From: G963662675 sp963662675 | Lineage (GTDB): Bacteria; Bacteroidota; Bacteroidia; Bacteroidales; Prolixibacteraceae | Assembly (NCBI GenBank): GCA_963662675.2 | Contig: CAXXHP010000004.1 | Location: forward strand, 124,001 to 188,000 | DNA: 64,000 bases | Reading direction: 5' to 3' | Part shown: in pieces, positions 34,625 to 43,277 of the stretch | How positions within the stretch are numbered: the stretch's first letter is position 1 | Layout of the letters: each line of letters opens with the position of its first letter | The notes under the pieces: model-generated | Told to the model about the DNA's origin: nothing | Database searches by the model: none | The model's input: the letters and a program-made list of their open reading frames with translations, nothing else | Translations under genes and position numbers: made by a program

Positions 34625-35185
34625 ATGAGAAAATTACTTGTTCTTTTGATTGGGATGACATCTTTTTTTGCTTGCCAAAACTCTGGTAAACAAGAAACAA
34701 AGTCGGATGAAGTTGTCGTTATTGCGGTAGATGAAATGCAGAAATCGGGTGCTGAGTTAGTTGGCAAAAATGTTACTGTAACAGGTACTGTTACCCATGT
34801 TTGCAAGCAAACGGGAGAGCGTTGTTATTTGATGGGAAGTACAGAAGATGCTTCGATTCGGATAGAAGCCGGAAAATCAATCGGTTCTTTTACGCAGGAA
34901 CTAATGGGTAGTGATTTGACAGTAAATGGAGTTGTCGCTGAGTTCCTTGTTGATGAGGATTATTTGAATAAAATGGAAGCTTTAGCCATGGCTGGAGAAG
35001 AATCAAATGAAGATCATATTTTTGGTCATGGTGGCAGTGGCAATCATGATGCTGAGACAGGATTGGTAGATGCTAACCGTCTCAACCAAATTGCAGAAAT
35101 GCGTCAACAATTACAAGATAGTGGCAATCCGTATTTGACTATCTATTATGTTAATGGTGACACTTTTGAAGAAAATCAGCAGTAA
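34625..35185 (+). CDS. OB-fold lipoprotein
   Basis: A 186-residue protein with a lipoprotein-type signal (cysteine C17 after FFA). Residues ~45-110 read as an OB-like barrel (NVTVTGTVTHVCKQTGERCYLM ... SDLTVNGVV), similar to DUF4920-type proteins, with the cysteine pair C60 and C67. A linker rich in His, Gly and acidic residues (DHIFGHGGSGNHD, about 133-145) could bind metal. The C terminus is helical and polar. It is co-transcribed with the PepSY-type protein. Function unknown; a role in envelope metal or redox chemistry is inferred from context. Confidence 0.75.
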   Translation: MRKLLVLLIGMTSFFACQNSGKQETKSDEVVVIAVDEMQKSGAELVGKNVTVTGTVTHVCKQTGERCYLMGSTEDASIRIEAGKSIGSFTQELMGSDLTVNGVVAEFLVDEDYLNKMEALAMAGEESNEDHIFGHGGSGNHDAETGLVDANRLNQIAEMRQQLQDSGNPYLTIYYVNGDTFEENQQ

Positions 35186-35194
35186 ATAAAATAA

Positions 35195-35250
35195 ATAATG
35201 ACTCAAGAGCATCGAACTTAAAATTGCACAAAATGCTTTTGAGTCATTAT
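35195..35250. terminator. bidirectional terminator between the OB-fold lipoprotein and msrB
   Basis: An 18-bp inverted repeat (35195-35212 with 35233-35250) with a single G-T pair and a 20-nt loop lies between two convergent genes. The right arm ends 3 bp before the msrB stop codon at 35254. Confidence 0.75.
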
Positions 35251-35253
35251 CGT

Positions 35254-35700
35254 TTATTGTGTCTTTCCAGGCACAAAACTTAGCGATACCGAATTCACAC
35301 AATGACGTGTATCTTTATTTGTAAATCCCTCACCTATAAAAACATGTCCTAAGTGTCCGCCACAATTGGCACATGTAATTTCAGTACGGTAACCATCGGC
35401 ATCCACCGTTCTGGTTACAGCTCCTTCAATTTCATCATCAAAACTGGGCCAACCACAATTGGCGTCAAACTTATCAGATGAGAGGTAAAGCGGAGCATTA
35501 CATTGCTTACATACATATGTGCCTTCCTCGCTGTTTGAGTAAAGTTCTCCGGAATATGGAGTTTCTGTTCCCTTTTCAAGAATTACAAATCTTTCAAAGC
35601 TAGTTAACTTGTTAAAATTCATAGGGTTTTCAATCTTTTGCCCTTGGGATTGAGTAATTAATATCATCCCAAAGAAAATAACGAATATCAACTTCTTCAT
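35254..35700 (-). CDS. msrB: exported peptide-methionine (R)-S-oxide reductase
   Basis: A 148-residue MsrB that repairs oxidised methionine in proteins. A hydrophobic signal segment (residues 2-20) precedes the catalytic domain, so it should act outside the cytoplasm. Zinc ligands CKQC and CANC, the GWPSFDD motif and the catalytic cysteine in RHCVNSVSL are present. The ATG at 35700 is chosen over a TTG at 35721 because it starts directly at the signal peptide (MKKLIFVIFF). It ends at a shared bidirectional terminator. Confidence 0.93.
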   Translation of the reverse strand: MKKLIFVIFFGMILITQSQGQKIENPMNFNKLTSFERFVILEKGTETPYSGELYSNSEEGTYVCKQCNAPLYLSSDKFDANCGWPSFDDEIEGAVTRTVDADGYRTEITCANCGGHLGHVFIGEGFTNKDTRHCVNSVSLSFVPGKTQ

Positions 35701-35763
35701 CACTCTTTTTTTCAGAGACAATCAGGTGCTAGTATTGTTTGATAATAAATGTTAAAGTTGATT

Positions 35764-36813
35764 TTAAAGAGGGATAACGCCAATGCCCGGTCGTTTATTA
35801 AGTTTTATCTCTCCATTTTCGATCTTTACGCCATCAAAAATATCGTTACTGATAAGTAAGTTCCCATCCAAATCAGCCCAATCTACGATAGGGCTAAGTT
35901 GAGCCGCCGCAGATATAGCACAAGAGGTTTCTGTCATGCAGCCTAGCATAATTTTCATGTTCATGGATTTAGCCTGCTTGATCATTTTCTGAGCTTCACA
36001 CAGTCCAGTGCTTTTCATCAATTTAATATTAATGCCGGAATAAACCTGATGGGTGTTTTTAATGTCGGCAAGGCGTTGCACCGACTCGTCGGCAATTGTA
36101 GGGAGCGGACTATGTGCGGTTAGCCATGCCATTTCCTCAGTCATAGTTATAGGCATGGGTTGTTCAATAAAAATAACACCCTGTTCTTTAAGCCAGTAGA
36201 TCAAGTCAAGTGCTTCATGTTTATCTGTCCAGCCTTGATTGGCATCTACACTTAGTGGAACTTGAGTTACAGAACGGATTGCTCGAATAATTTCTTTGTC
36301 GTTGGGTGTACCAAGCTTTATCTTAAGTTGGTTGAATGAGTCTGCTTGCCGTACTTTTTCCTGAATGATATCTAGCGTATCTATGCCAATGGTGAAAGAT
36401 GTATCTGGCGTATCATTGGGGTCAAGCTTCCACATCTCATAACATGGCAGGCCATTCAGTTTGCCAATCAAATCATGCAAAGCAATATCAATAGACGCTT
36501 TGGCGGCCGTATTTCCGGGAAGTGATCCATCTACATAGTTTAGTATTTCTTCAATTTGAAAAGGATGGTGAAACTGTTTCAGATCAAGTTGAGACAGAAA
36601 CCGATTGGCACTGTCGTGATTTTCTCCCAGATAAGGTGGCATAGAAGCCTCGCCATAACCGGTATGACCGTCAAATTCTATTTCGGTGAGCATGATTGGA
36701 GTCGTATCTCTGGAATTATTGGACAGGGTGAAAACATTCTTTAATTGTAAATTGAATGGTTTAAACCGAAGCTGAAGTGATCCTGTTTTGTGGAGTGGTC
36801 TTTTTGTGTGCAT
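35764..36813 (-). CDS. dipeptide epimerase, L-Ala-D/L-Glu type (enolase superfamily)
   Basis: A 349-residue enzyme with an N-terminal capping domain and a TIM barrel. Acid/base lysines are in KIKLG (K164, K166) and K264 (IKLMKS); metal ligands are D190 (VDANQGW), E217 (IEQPM) and D242 (ADES). These fit the L-Ala-D/L-Glu epimerase group, which recycles murein peptides. The Asp-x-Asp/Glu substrate motif at the C-terminal barrel end was not checked, so other dipeptides are possible. It lies 14 bp after the TrhA gene in the same operon. Confidence 0.88.
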   Translation of the reverse strand: MHTKRPLHKTGSLQLRFKPFNLQLKNVFTLSNNSRDTTPIMLTEIEFDGHTGYGEASMPPYLGENHDSANRFLSQLDLKQFHHPFQIEEILNYVDGSLPGNTAAKASIDIALHDLIGKLNGLPCYEMWKLDPNDTPDTSFTIGIDTLDIIQEKVRQADSFNQLKIKLGTPNDKEIIRAIRSVTQVPLSVDANQGWTDKHEALDLIYWLKEQGVIFIEQPMPITMTEEMAWLTAHSPLPTIADESVQRLADIKNTHQVYSGINIKLMKSTGLCEAQKMIKQAKSMNMKIMLGCMTETSCAISAAAQLSPIVDWADLDGNLLISNDIFDGVKIENGEIKLNKRPGIGVIPL

Positions 36814-36827
36814 GCTTTTTGATTTAC

Positions 36828-37478
36828 CTAAATGGGTAGAAGATAAAGAAACGCAAAAAAGTGACAGACCGAACCTCCCAGAATAAAGAGGTGAAAAACC
36901 AGATGAAAAAATGGGACACGCTGGAATAGGTAAAAGGCGACTCCTCCTGTGTAACTAAGTCCTCCGGCAAGTAAAAACCAGAGTGATCTATTCGGAACAT
37001 TGTGTATGATCGGAACGATGGCAAAAATTACCAACCACCCCATAGCAACGTATAACCAAGCAGAAAGGGTTCTCCATTTTGCGGAGTGAAACCAAACTTT
37101 ATATACAATACCAGCTATTGCCAGTGACCATATCAATCCAAAAATAGTCCAGCCAACCCACCCCCGAAGTGAGATAAGCGCAAGTGGAGTGTAAGAACCG
37201 GCTATCAGAATGTAAATTGCTGAATGATCAAACTTATTCAGAATGAATTTTAATCTTGGTTTCTTAACACCGTGAAATAGTGTGGATGCCAGATATAACA
37301 GAATCATGCTTGCCCCAAAAACGGAGAAGCTAACGATGTGCCAAACATTTCCATACAATGCACCAAATACAACGAGCAAAGCAACACCAGCCACAGCAAG
37401 TGCAATACCAATGCCATGCGAGATACTATTTGCAATTTCTTCTGCTCTTTTGAGCCTTTTTTTTCGGATTATCTTCAT
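36828..37478 (-). CDS. hemolysin III/TrhA family membrane protein
   Basis: A 216-residue, seven-helix protein of the PAQR/HlyIII family. EEIANSISHGIGIALAV at the N terminus, STLFHGVKK near 66 (metal-binding His), FDHSAIYILIAGSYTPLAL near 83 and the closing FHLVFHLFILGGSVCHFF are the conserved metal-binding segments. Bacterial members are proposed to tune membrane energetics or fluidity rather than lyse cells. First gene of a two-gene unit with the dipeptide epimerase and preceded by a TATTTTTG element. Confidence 0.9.
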   Translation of the reverse strand: MKIIRKKRLKRAEEIANSISHGIGIALAVAGVALLVVFGALYGNVWHIVSFSVFGASMILLYLASTLFHGVKKPRLKFILNKFDHSAIYILIAGSYTPLALISLRGWVGWTIFGLIWSLAIAGIVYKVWFHSAKWRTLSAWLYVAMGWLVIFAIVPIIHNVPNRSLWFLLAGGLSYTGGVAFYLFQRVPFFHLVFHLFILGGSVCHFFAFLYLLPI

Positions 37479-37520
37479 TTGTCAGCTAAACAAGAAACAA
37501 GCCTAATTGGTTTGTCCAAG

Positions 37521-37528
37521 CAAAAATA
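37521..37528 (-). promoter_or_regulatory. -7 promoter element of the trhA/epimerase unit
   Basis: TATTTTTG on the minus strand, 42 bases before the start at 37478. Confidence 0.5.
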
Positions 37529-37639
37529 ACGAATCAGTCCAAAGATTCACCATAAGTTTAATTTTAAATATAAAGTGATGGCTCTCAATTGATCCGAATT
37601 GATTCTGTATTAATGATTAAATCCAAAAAATAAATTATT

Positions 37640-37647
37640 TACTTTTG
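37640..37647 (+). promoter_or_regulatory. -7 promoter element of dinB
   Basis: TACTTTTG ending 16 bases before the ATG at 37664, with TTAA 19 bases upstream as a poor -33 box. No LexA-type palindrome was recognised. Confidence 0.5.
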
Positions 37648-37663
37648 AACGAAGTAGAGAAAA

Positions 37664-38737
37664 ATGGAAACACTGGTTCGCAAAATCATACATGTTGATA
37701 TGGATGCGTTTTTTGCATCCGTGGAGCAGCGGGATAATCCTGAGTTAAAAGGAAAGCCGGTGGTTGTAGGTGGAGATCACAAGCGGGGTGTCGTTGCAGC
37801 AGCTAGCTATGAAGCCCGGAAATTTGGCGTTCGCTCTGCTATGTCCTCGGTAGTGGCTAAACAAAAATGCCCACAGTTGATTTTTGTTAGAGGGAGTTTT
37901 GATAAATACAAAGCAGTCAGTCGTCAAATACGAGAAATATTTCTTGAATATACCGATTTGGTTGAGCCGCTTTCCTTGGATGAGGCTTTTCTAGATGTGA
38001 CTCTTTCAAAGAGAGGAAAACCATCTGCTACATTGATTGCTCTGGAAATTAAAAAACGGATAAAAGAAACGACAGGTTTAACGGCTTCAGCAGGCGTTTC
38101 ATATTGTAAATTTCTGGCAAAAGTAGCTTCTGATATTAATAAGCCGGATGGATTATTCGTTATTACTCCTGATGAGGCTGAGGTATTTCTTGAAAAGCTG
38201 GAAGTGAAAAAGTTTTTTGGAATAGGGAAGGTAACCTCTGAAAAGCTTAATAAGCGAGGTATATTTACAGGTGCTGATTTGAAAAAGATGGAGCAGTCAG
38301 AATTAATTCGTCAGTTTGGGAAGGCAGGGGTTTATTACTATCAAATTGTTAGAGGTATTGATAATAGACCGGTTGAGCCATCGCGAGAGCGTAAATCGCT
38401 GGGGGCTGAAAATACCTTTGATAAAGATTACTTTTTGCTTGAAGATTTGCAGGATAGAATGCAAGAGATAGAGGAAGAACTATGGCGTCGGTTGCAACGT
38501 GCTAAAACCTATGGGCGCACCCTAACGCTTAAAATAAAATTTGATGATTTTGAACAGATTACCCGAAGTAAAACACTATTGAAAGAGATTGATTCTCCGA
38601 ATGAACTACATAAAACAGCGTTGCAACTGCTTCATAAAGAATCTCCTTTTGTTAAGGGTGTTCGCCTTCTTGGACTTACCATCTCGAATTTCCCACACGC
38701 AGATAAAGGCCCTGTTCAATTGACCATTGAGTTTTAA
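37664..38737 (+). CDS. dinB: DNA polymerase IV (Y-family)
   Basis: A 357-residue translesion polymerase. HVDMDAFFASVEQRD at 10-24 carries the first catalytic aspartate and steric gate; EPLSLDEAFLDVT near 104-116 carries the second Asp/Glu pair; RGIFTGADLKK belongs to the thumb helix-hairpin-helix. The little-finger domain ends around 345, without an obvious beta-clamp motif beyond the terminal QLTIEF. It is followed 37 bp later by tex, and the two may be partly co-transcribed. Confidence 0.95.
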   Translation: METLVRKIIHVDMDAFFASVEQRDNPELKGKPVVVGGDHKRGVVAAASYEARKFGVRSAMSSVVAKQKCPQLIFVRGSFDKYKAVSRQIREIFLEYTDLVEPLSLDEAFLDVTLSKRGKPSATLIALEIKKRIKETTGLTASAGVSYCKFLAKVASDINKPDGLFVITPDEAEVFLEKLEVKKFFGIGKVTSEKLNKRGIFTGADLKKMEQSELIRQFGKAGVYYYQIVRGIDNRPVEPSRERKSLGAENTFDKDYFLLEDLQDRMQEIEEELWRRLQRAKTYGRTLTLKIKFDDFEQITRSKTLLKEIDSPNELHKTALQLLHKESPFVKGVRLLGLTISNFPHADKGPVQLTIEF

Positions 38738-38745
38738 AATTTCCG

Positions 38746-38753
38746 TATCTTCG
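38746..38753 (+). promoter_or_regulatory. variant -7 element upstream of tex
   Basis: TATCTTCG, a TAnnTTCG variant, 21 bases before the ATG at 38775. Confidence 0.3.
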
Positions 38754-38774
38754 TTTCCCCAAAAACAAAACATT

Positions 38775-40913
38775 ATGATGTCCCTCGAAATCATTCAACG
38801 CATAGCCGGACTGCTTAACCTAAGTCAGGTACAAGTAAAAAGTACAATTGAATTATTGGAAGATGGAGCAACAGTTCCATTCATTTCCCGATATAGAAAA
38901 GAGCGTACGGGTAGTTTGGATGAAGTTCAAATAGGGCAGATCAAAGAGGAAAAGGGCCGAATGGAAGAATTGCTAAAACGTAAGGATGCCATTTTGAAAA
39001 CAATTGAGGAGCAGGGGGAGTTGACCAGTGAGTTAAAAGCAAGAATTGAAAATTGTTTCGATACAACGGAACTGGAAGACATTTATCTCCCTTATAAACC
39101 CAAGCGAAAAACAAAGGCAACCATTGCTCGTGAAAAGGGATTGGAGCCACTGGCAAAAATCATTATGAAGCAAGAGGAGCGTGACCTTGAAAGTCGGTCT
39201 TTCTCTTTTGTTAAGGGAGAAGTTGATACAGTTGACGATGCACTTTCAGGGGCAAGGGATATTATTGCAGAGTGGATAAATGAAAATGAAAAGGCACGTC
39301 ATATGGTACGCCGGGCTTTTGAAATAGGCGCTTCCGTAAAAAGTAAGCTTGTTAAAAATAAGGAAACTGAAGGTGAGAAGTATCGTGATTATTTTGAATG
39401 GGATGAACCTTTAAAACGTTGTCCTTCTCATCGTTTATTGGCTATGCGAAGGGGTGAGAATGAAGGCTTTTTACGCCTCTCAATCACACCCGATGAAACT
39501 GATATTTTAGATCGTTTGAATCGATTTTTTGTAAGATCTAAAAATGCATGTTCGGATCAGGTCTCACTTGCTGTGAAAGATAGTTACAAACGATTATTGT
39601 CTCCTGCCATTGAAACAGAATTTGCCAATGCTTCAAAGCTCAAAGCTGATAAGGAAGCTATTCAGGTTTTTGCAGAGAATATGCGTCAGTTGTTACTTGC
39701 GGCACCTCTCGGACAAAAACGTGTGTTGGCTATAGATCCGGGTTACCGTAGTGGTTGCAAGCTTGTTTGTTTGGATGCTCAAGGGAACTTGCTTCACAAT
39801 GAAAATATATATCCTCACAAACCACAGGAAGAAACGAAGCAAGCAGCGCGTAAAATAACCTCGCTCGTGGGTGCTTATCAAATTGAGGCCATAGCGATTG
39901 GAAATGGAACTGCCAGCCGTGAAACTGAGCACTTTATTAAAAAGTTGAGATACGATAGGGATGTTAAGGTGTTTGTTGTTTCTGAAGATGGTGCTTCAAT
40001 ATATTCAGCGTCAAAAGTGGCAAGAGATGAATTTCCACAATATGATGTGACTGTTCGCGGGGCAGTTTCTATTGGGCGCAGGTTGATGGATCCATTGGCA
40101 GAACTGGTTAAAATTGACCCAAAGTCAATTGGGGTTGGGCAATATCAACATGATGTTGATCAGAAATTATTAAAGGAAAGCCTTGACGCAGTTGTCGAGT
40201 CAGCTGTGAATATGGTAGGTGTGAACGTGAATACGGCTTCCAAGCACCTTTTGACATACATTTCGGGATTGGGGCCTCAGCTGGCTCAAAATCTGGTAGA
40301 TTACCGCAAAGAAAACGGAGCTTTTGCTTCACGTAAGGAGTTGATGAAAGTTCCTAGAATGGGCGCGAAAGCTTTTGAGCAAGCTGCAGGCTTTCTTCGT
40401 ATTCCCGATGCAAAAAGTCCGCTGGATAACTCTGCTGTGCATCCGGAATCGTACCACGTGGTAGAAAATATCGTGAAAGATTTGAAATGTTCAGTTGCTG
40501 AATTAATGGCTTCCAATGACCTTCAGTCGCAAATTCAACTAGAGAAATATGTGGATGATAAAACAGGGCTTCCAACCCTGAAAGATATTAAGTCTGAATT
40601 GTTGAAACCCGGTCGTGATCCCAGGCGAGGAATAAAGGTGTTTGAATTTGCCGAAGGAATCTACAAAATGGAAGATTTGCATATTGGTATGGAATTACCC
40701 GGCATTGTAACGAATATTACCAAATTTGGTGCTTTTGTTGATGTGGGAGTGAAGCAGGATGGATTGGTGCACATTTCTCAATTAGCGGACCGTTTTATCA
40801 GCGATCCGAATGATATTGTTAAGTTACACCAGCATGTGAAAGTGAAAGTCACCGAAGTTGATATTCCTAGAAAAAGAATTCAATTGAGTATGAAAGATTT
40901 GGCTCAGGATTAA
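38775..40913 (+). CDS. tex: Tex-family RNA-binding transcription accessory protein
   Basis: A 712-residue cytoplasmic protein with the Tex layout: N-terminal helical domain (VPFISRYRKERTGSLDE), YqgF-like RNase-fold domain (VLAIDPGYRSGCKL near 318), tandem helix-hairpin-helix motifs (YISGLGPQLAQNLVDYR, LMKVPRMGAKAFEQAAGFLRI) and a C-terminal S1 domain (GIVTNITKFGAFVDVGVKQDGLVHISQ). Tex proteins bind RNA and influence transcription and stress survival. The start is placed at one of two adjacent ATG codons (38775 or 38778); an earlier TTG at 38727 overlaps dinB and is unlikely. Confidence 0.95.
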   Translation: MMSLEIIQRIAGLLNLSQVQVKSTIELLEDGATVPFISRYRKERTGSLDEVQIGQIKEEKGRMEELLKRKDAILKTIEEQGELTSELKARIENCFDTTELEDIYLPYKPKRKTKATIAREKGLEPLAKIIMKQEERDLESRSFSFVKGEVDTVDDALSGARDIIAEWINENEKARHMVRRAFEIGASVKSKLVKNKETEGEKYRDYFEWDEPLKRCPSHRLLAMRRGENEGFLRLSITPDETDILDRLNRFFVRSKNACSDQVSLAVKDSYKRLLSPAIETEFANASKLKADKEAIQVFAENMRQLLLAAPLGQKRVLAIDPGYRSGCKLVCLDAQGNLLHNENIYPHKPQEETKQAARKITSLVGAYQIEAIAIGNGTASRETEHFIKKLRYDRDVKVFVVSEDGASIYSASKVARDEFPQYDVTVRGAVSIGRRLMDPLAELVKIDPKSIGVGQYQHDVDQKLLKESLDAVVESAVNMVGVNVNTASKHLLTYISGLGPQLAQNLVDYRKENGAFASRKELMKVPRMGAKAFEQAAGFLRIPDAKSPLDNSAVHPESYHVVENIVKDLKCSVAELMASNDLQSQIQLEKYVDDKTGLPTLKDIKSELLKPGRDPRRGIKVFEFAEGIYKMEDLHIGMELPGIVTNITKFGAFVDVGVKQDGLVHISQLADRFISDPNDIVKLHQHVKVKVTEVDIPRKRIQLSMKDLAQD

Positions 40914-41007
40914 GTTCTTTGTAAGAACTTTAATATGGGAAAGTGACGTTCTAAGGCTATTGTGAGAGTGGGAAAACATCGAAAATGATCCGGATAGCCA
41001 CCGGATC
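40912..41007. other. two small hairpins between tex and the acidic-protein gene
   Basis: AAGTTCTT (40912-40919) pairs with AAGAACTT (40923-40930) right at the tex stop, and GATCCGG (40987-40993) pairs with CCGGATC (41001-41007). Neither has a good T-run, so they are at most weak terminators for the two convergent genes. Confidence 0.35.
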
Positions 41008-41106
41008 GAAATCGAAGTATACATGATTGTCAATCACTATTAGCAAATACCTTTTCTTTCGATTGGATAATGCTTTTGTTTCTGGAATAATAGTGAAATA
41101 CGAGGA

Positions 41107-41373
41107 CTACTCGTCATCGTCGTCGTCATCATCTTCACCGTAAAGGCTATCCTGACTTTCAAACTCATCATCCAGAAAATTTTCAGCATCTTCCAATAGA
41201 GCTTTGATTATTTCCTCAGACGCTGGTACTTCACTAAGCCAGTGGACTTTTTGATTTGAATTGAAATCTTCAATGTCACTTTCAACAATGAACTTAGGTT
41301 CTTCGGTGTGAACAACGAAAATCGTGTCTGGACATTCCTGCGAATTGTCTGCTAATAAGAATTTTGGTAACAT
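41107..41373 (-). CDS. small acidic protein with poly-aspartate tail
   Basis: An 88-residue soluble protein with no signal peptide. The first half (PDTIFVVHTEEPKFIVES) looks like a short beta region, and the second is acidic and helical, ending in seven consecutive aspartates and a glutamate. I recall similar small uncharacterised proteins in Bacteroidota but cannot name a family. A TACTTTTG element 26 bases upstream supports expression. The acidic tail could mimic nucleic acid or bind cations; this is speculation. Confidence 0.75.
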   Translation of the reverse strand: MLPKFLLADNSQECPDTIFVVHTEEPKFIVESDIEDFNSNQKVHWLSEVPASEEIIKALLEDAENFLDDEFESQDSLYGEDDDDDDDE

Positions 41374-41399
41374 GCTTCGTTCTATTTAGTCATTTAGGG

Positions 41400-41407
41400 C
41401 AAAAGTA
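41400..41407 (-). promoter_or_regulatory. -7 promoter element of the small acidic-protein gene
   Basis: TACTTTTG on the minus strand, 26 bases before the start at 41373. Confidence 0.6.
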
Positions 41408-41584
41408 GACAAAAACCATCTCAAAAGCTGATTTTGTCATTTATATTTCTGTAAAATTTTGACAATCATGGTTAAATCATTTTTTATTTATGTTATCTAT
41501 CTTGTAATTATTTGATAAAACGCATCTTTCCTTTTTAATAGAAGTAACTAAATACTATTTTAGGCAGAGAAATTTAAACTGCTT

Positions 41585-43264
41585 ATGAATAAACTCAACG
41601 AAATACTTTCGCTAATTGATAGATATATTGGTGGAAGTGCATGGTTTGTCTATTTACTCTTAGGGACAGGATTATTTTTTACGCTTTATTTGAAATTTCC
41701 TCAATTTCGGTATTTAAAACATGCTGTGCGTATTGTTCGCGGAAAATTTGACAAGGAAGGTGATGTTGGTGATACATCTCACTTTCAGGCATTAACTACA
41801 GCATTGTCAGGAACCGTAGGTACCGGAAATATTGCAGGGGTTGCATTAGCGATACATTTGGGAGGTCCCGCAGCATTATTCTGGATGTTAATGACTGCCT
41901 TTTTGGGCATGACAACTAAGTTTGTTGAGGTAACACTTTCGCATAAATACCGTGAAAAAACGGATGATGGAACAATTGCTGGCGGCCCAATGTATTACAT
42001 GAAGAACCGACTGGGCTTACGGTGGTTGGCAGTAATATTTGCTATAGCGACTGTTCTTTCTTCTTTTGGTACAGGGAATTTACCTCAGATTAATTCAATC
42101 GCAAATTCAGTCTATTCAACATTTGGAATCAGTAAAATCATCACAGGAGGAGTCCTTGCTTTTCTTCTTGCATTTGTAATTATCGGAGGAATAAAACGCA
42201 TAGCTAAAGTGACTTCGAGGCTTGTTCCTTTAATGGCCTTAATATATTTGATTGGTGCATTTGCTGTAATTTTTTACAATTACGAAAATATTATCCCCTC
42301 ATTTTATTCTGTCTTTCACGACGTCTTCACTGGCACTGCAGCTGTTGGCGGATTTTTAGGCGCTGGCTTTTCTTTTGCGTTTAACCGTGGTGTGAACCGT
42401 GGATTATTTTCAAATGAAGCAGGGCAGGGGTCGGCGCCAATTGCTCACGCTTCAGCACGTGCGCACGAACCTGTTTCAGAAGGGTTGGTAGCTTTGCTTG
42501 AGCCATTTATTGATACAATTATTATATGCACAATAACCGGGCTGGTTATCCTTTCGTCTGGAATGTGGACAGAGAAATTGGACAACCGTTTTCAGATGGC
42601 AGATATGCAGGTGTTGAGTTCGTATTACGACGATGGTAATCCACAGGAAAAAGAAGAATTGCATGATATTATTCTTGGGAATATAGAATTACCTGCGTTT
42701 TCCGGTGAACTGGATGTTGTTGATGGTGTTATTCAAAATGAAATTACAATATTACATGCACGTTCGGTTGCCGAAAATGTTCAAGTATTATTGAATGAGA
42801 AACCTTTTACGGGGCAGGTAACTGTGCAACAAGGAAATGTGGACAGGGGAGAACTTGTTGCTTTTGACGGAAAATCATTGGTGCACAGTGCTCCGCTTAC
42901 CACAGAGGCTTTTACAAAAAGTTGGTTTGGCTCTTATGGAAGATACATTGTATCTATAGGACTTTTATTATTTGCTTTTTCTACGGCCATATCCTGGTCA
43001 TATTATGGAGATCGTGCTATGACGTTTCTATTTGGAACGAGAGGAATTGTGTATTACAGAATCGTCTATGTTGCTGGGTTTTTTCTGGCATCATTTACTG
43101 ATACAACAATTATCTGGACTCTGTCGGGTATAACCGTTGCACTTATGACGATCCCAAATTTAATTGGTATCTTGCTGCTCAGAAAAGAGATGAAATCAGA
43201 GGTTAAAAGCTTCTGGAAGGAGTATGCAACAAGCTTTCCAGGGGAGAAATTGCCAAAGGACTAA
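41585..43264 (+). CDS. alanine/glycine:sodium symporter (AGCS family) with a soluble insert
   Basis: A 559-residue transporter. SGTVGTGNIAGVALAI near residue 75, GGPMYYMK at 133-140 and NRGLFSNEAGQGSAP at 271-285 are AGCS signatures for sodium-coupled uptake of alanine or glycine. The family is usually about 450-490 residues; here roughly 105 residues (about 330-435), polar and beta-rich (ELDVVDGVIQNEITILHAR ... GQVTVQQGNVDRGELVAF), are inserted between the helix ending SSGMW and the conserved LTTEAF. The insert faces one side of the membrane, probably the periplasm, and has no family I recognise. The gene is closely followed by a response regulator. Confidence 0.92.
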   Translation: MNKLNEILSLIDRYIGGSAWFVYLLLGTGLFFTLYLKFPQFRYLKHAVRIVRGKFDKEGDVGDTSHFQALTTALSGTVGTGNIAGVALAIHLGGPAALFWMLMTAFLGMTTKFVEVTLSHKYREKTDDGTIAGGPMYYMKNRLGLRWLAVIFAIATVLSSFGTGNLPQINSIANSVYSTFGISKIITGGVLAFLLAFVIIGGIKRIAKVTSRLVPLMALIYLIGAFAVIFYNYENIIPSFYSVFHDVFTGTAAVGGFLGAGFSFAFNRGVNRGLFSNEAGQGSAPIAHASARAHEPVSEGLVALLEPFIDTIIICTITGLVILSSGMWTEKLDNRFQMADMQVLSSYYDDGNPQEKEELHDIILGNIELPAFSGELDVVDGVIQNEITILHARSVAENVQVLLNEKPFTGQVTVQQGNVDRGELVAFDGKSLVHSAPLTTEAFTKSWFGSYGRYIVSIGLLLFAFSTAISWSYYGDRAMTFLFGTRGIVYYRIVYVAGFFLASFTDTTIIWTLSGITVALMTIPNLIGILLLRKEMKSEVKSFWKEYATSFPGEKLPKD

Positions 43265-43277
43265 AAATGAACTGCAC

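Noticed and set aside
40987..41007. Regulatory palindrome GATCCGG...CCGGATC
   Set aside because: It lies between two convergent genes, so it is more simply a weak terminator hairpin than an operator.
43224..43277. N-terminal extension of the response regulator into the symporter gene
   Set aside because: The extra 18 residues overlap symporter codons and have no receiver similarity; the ATG at 43278 fits the domain start.
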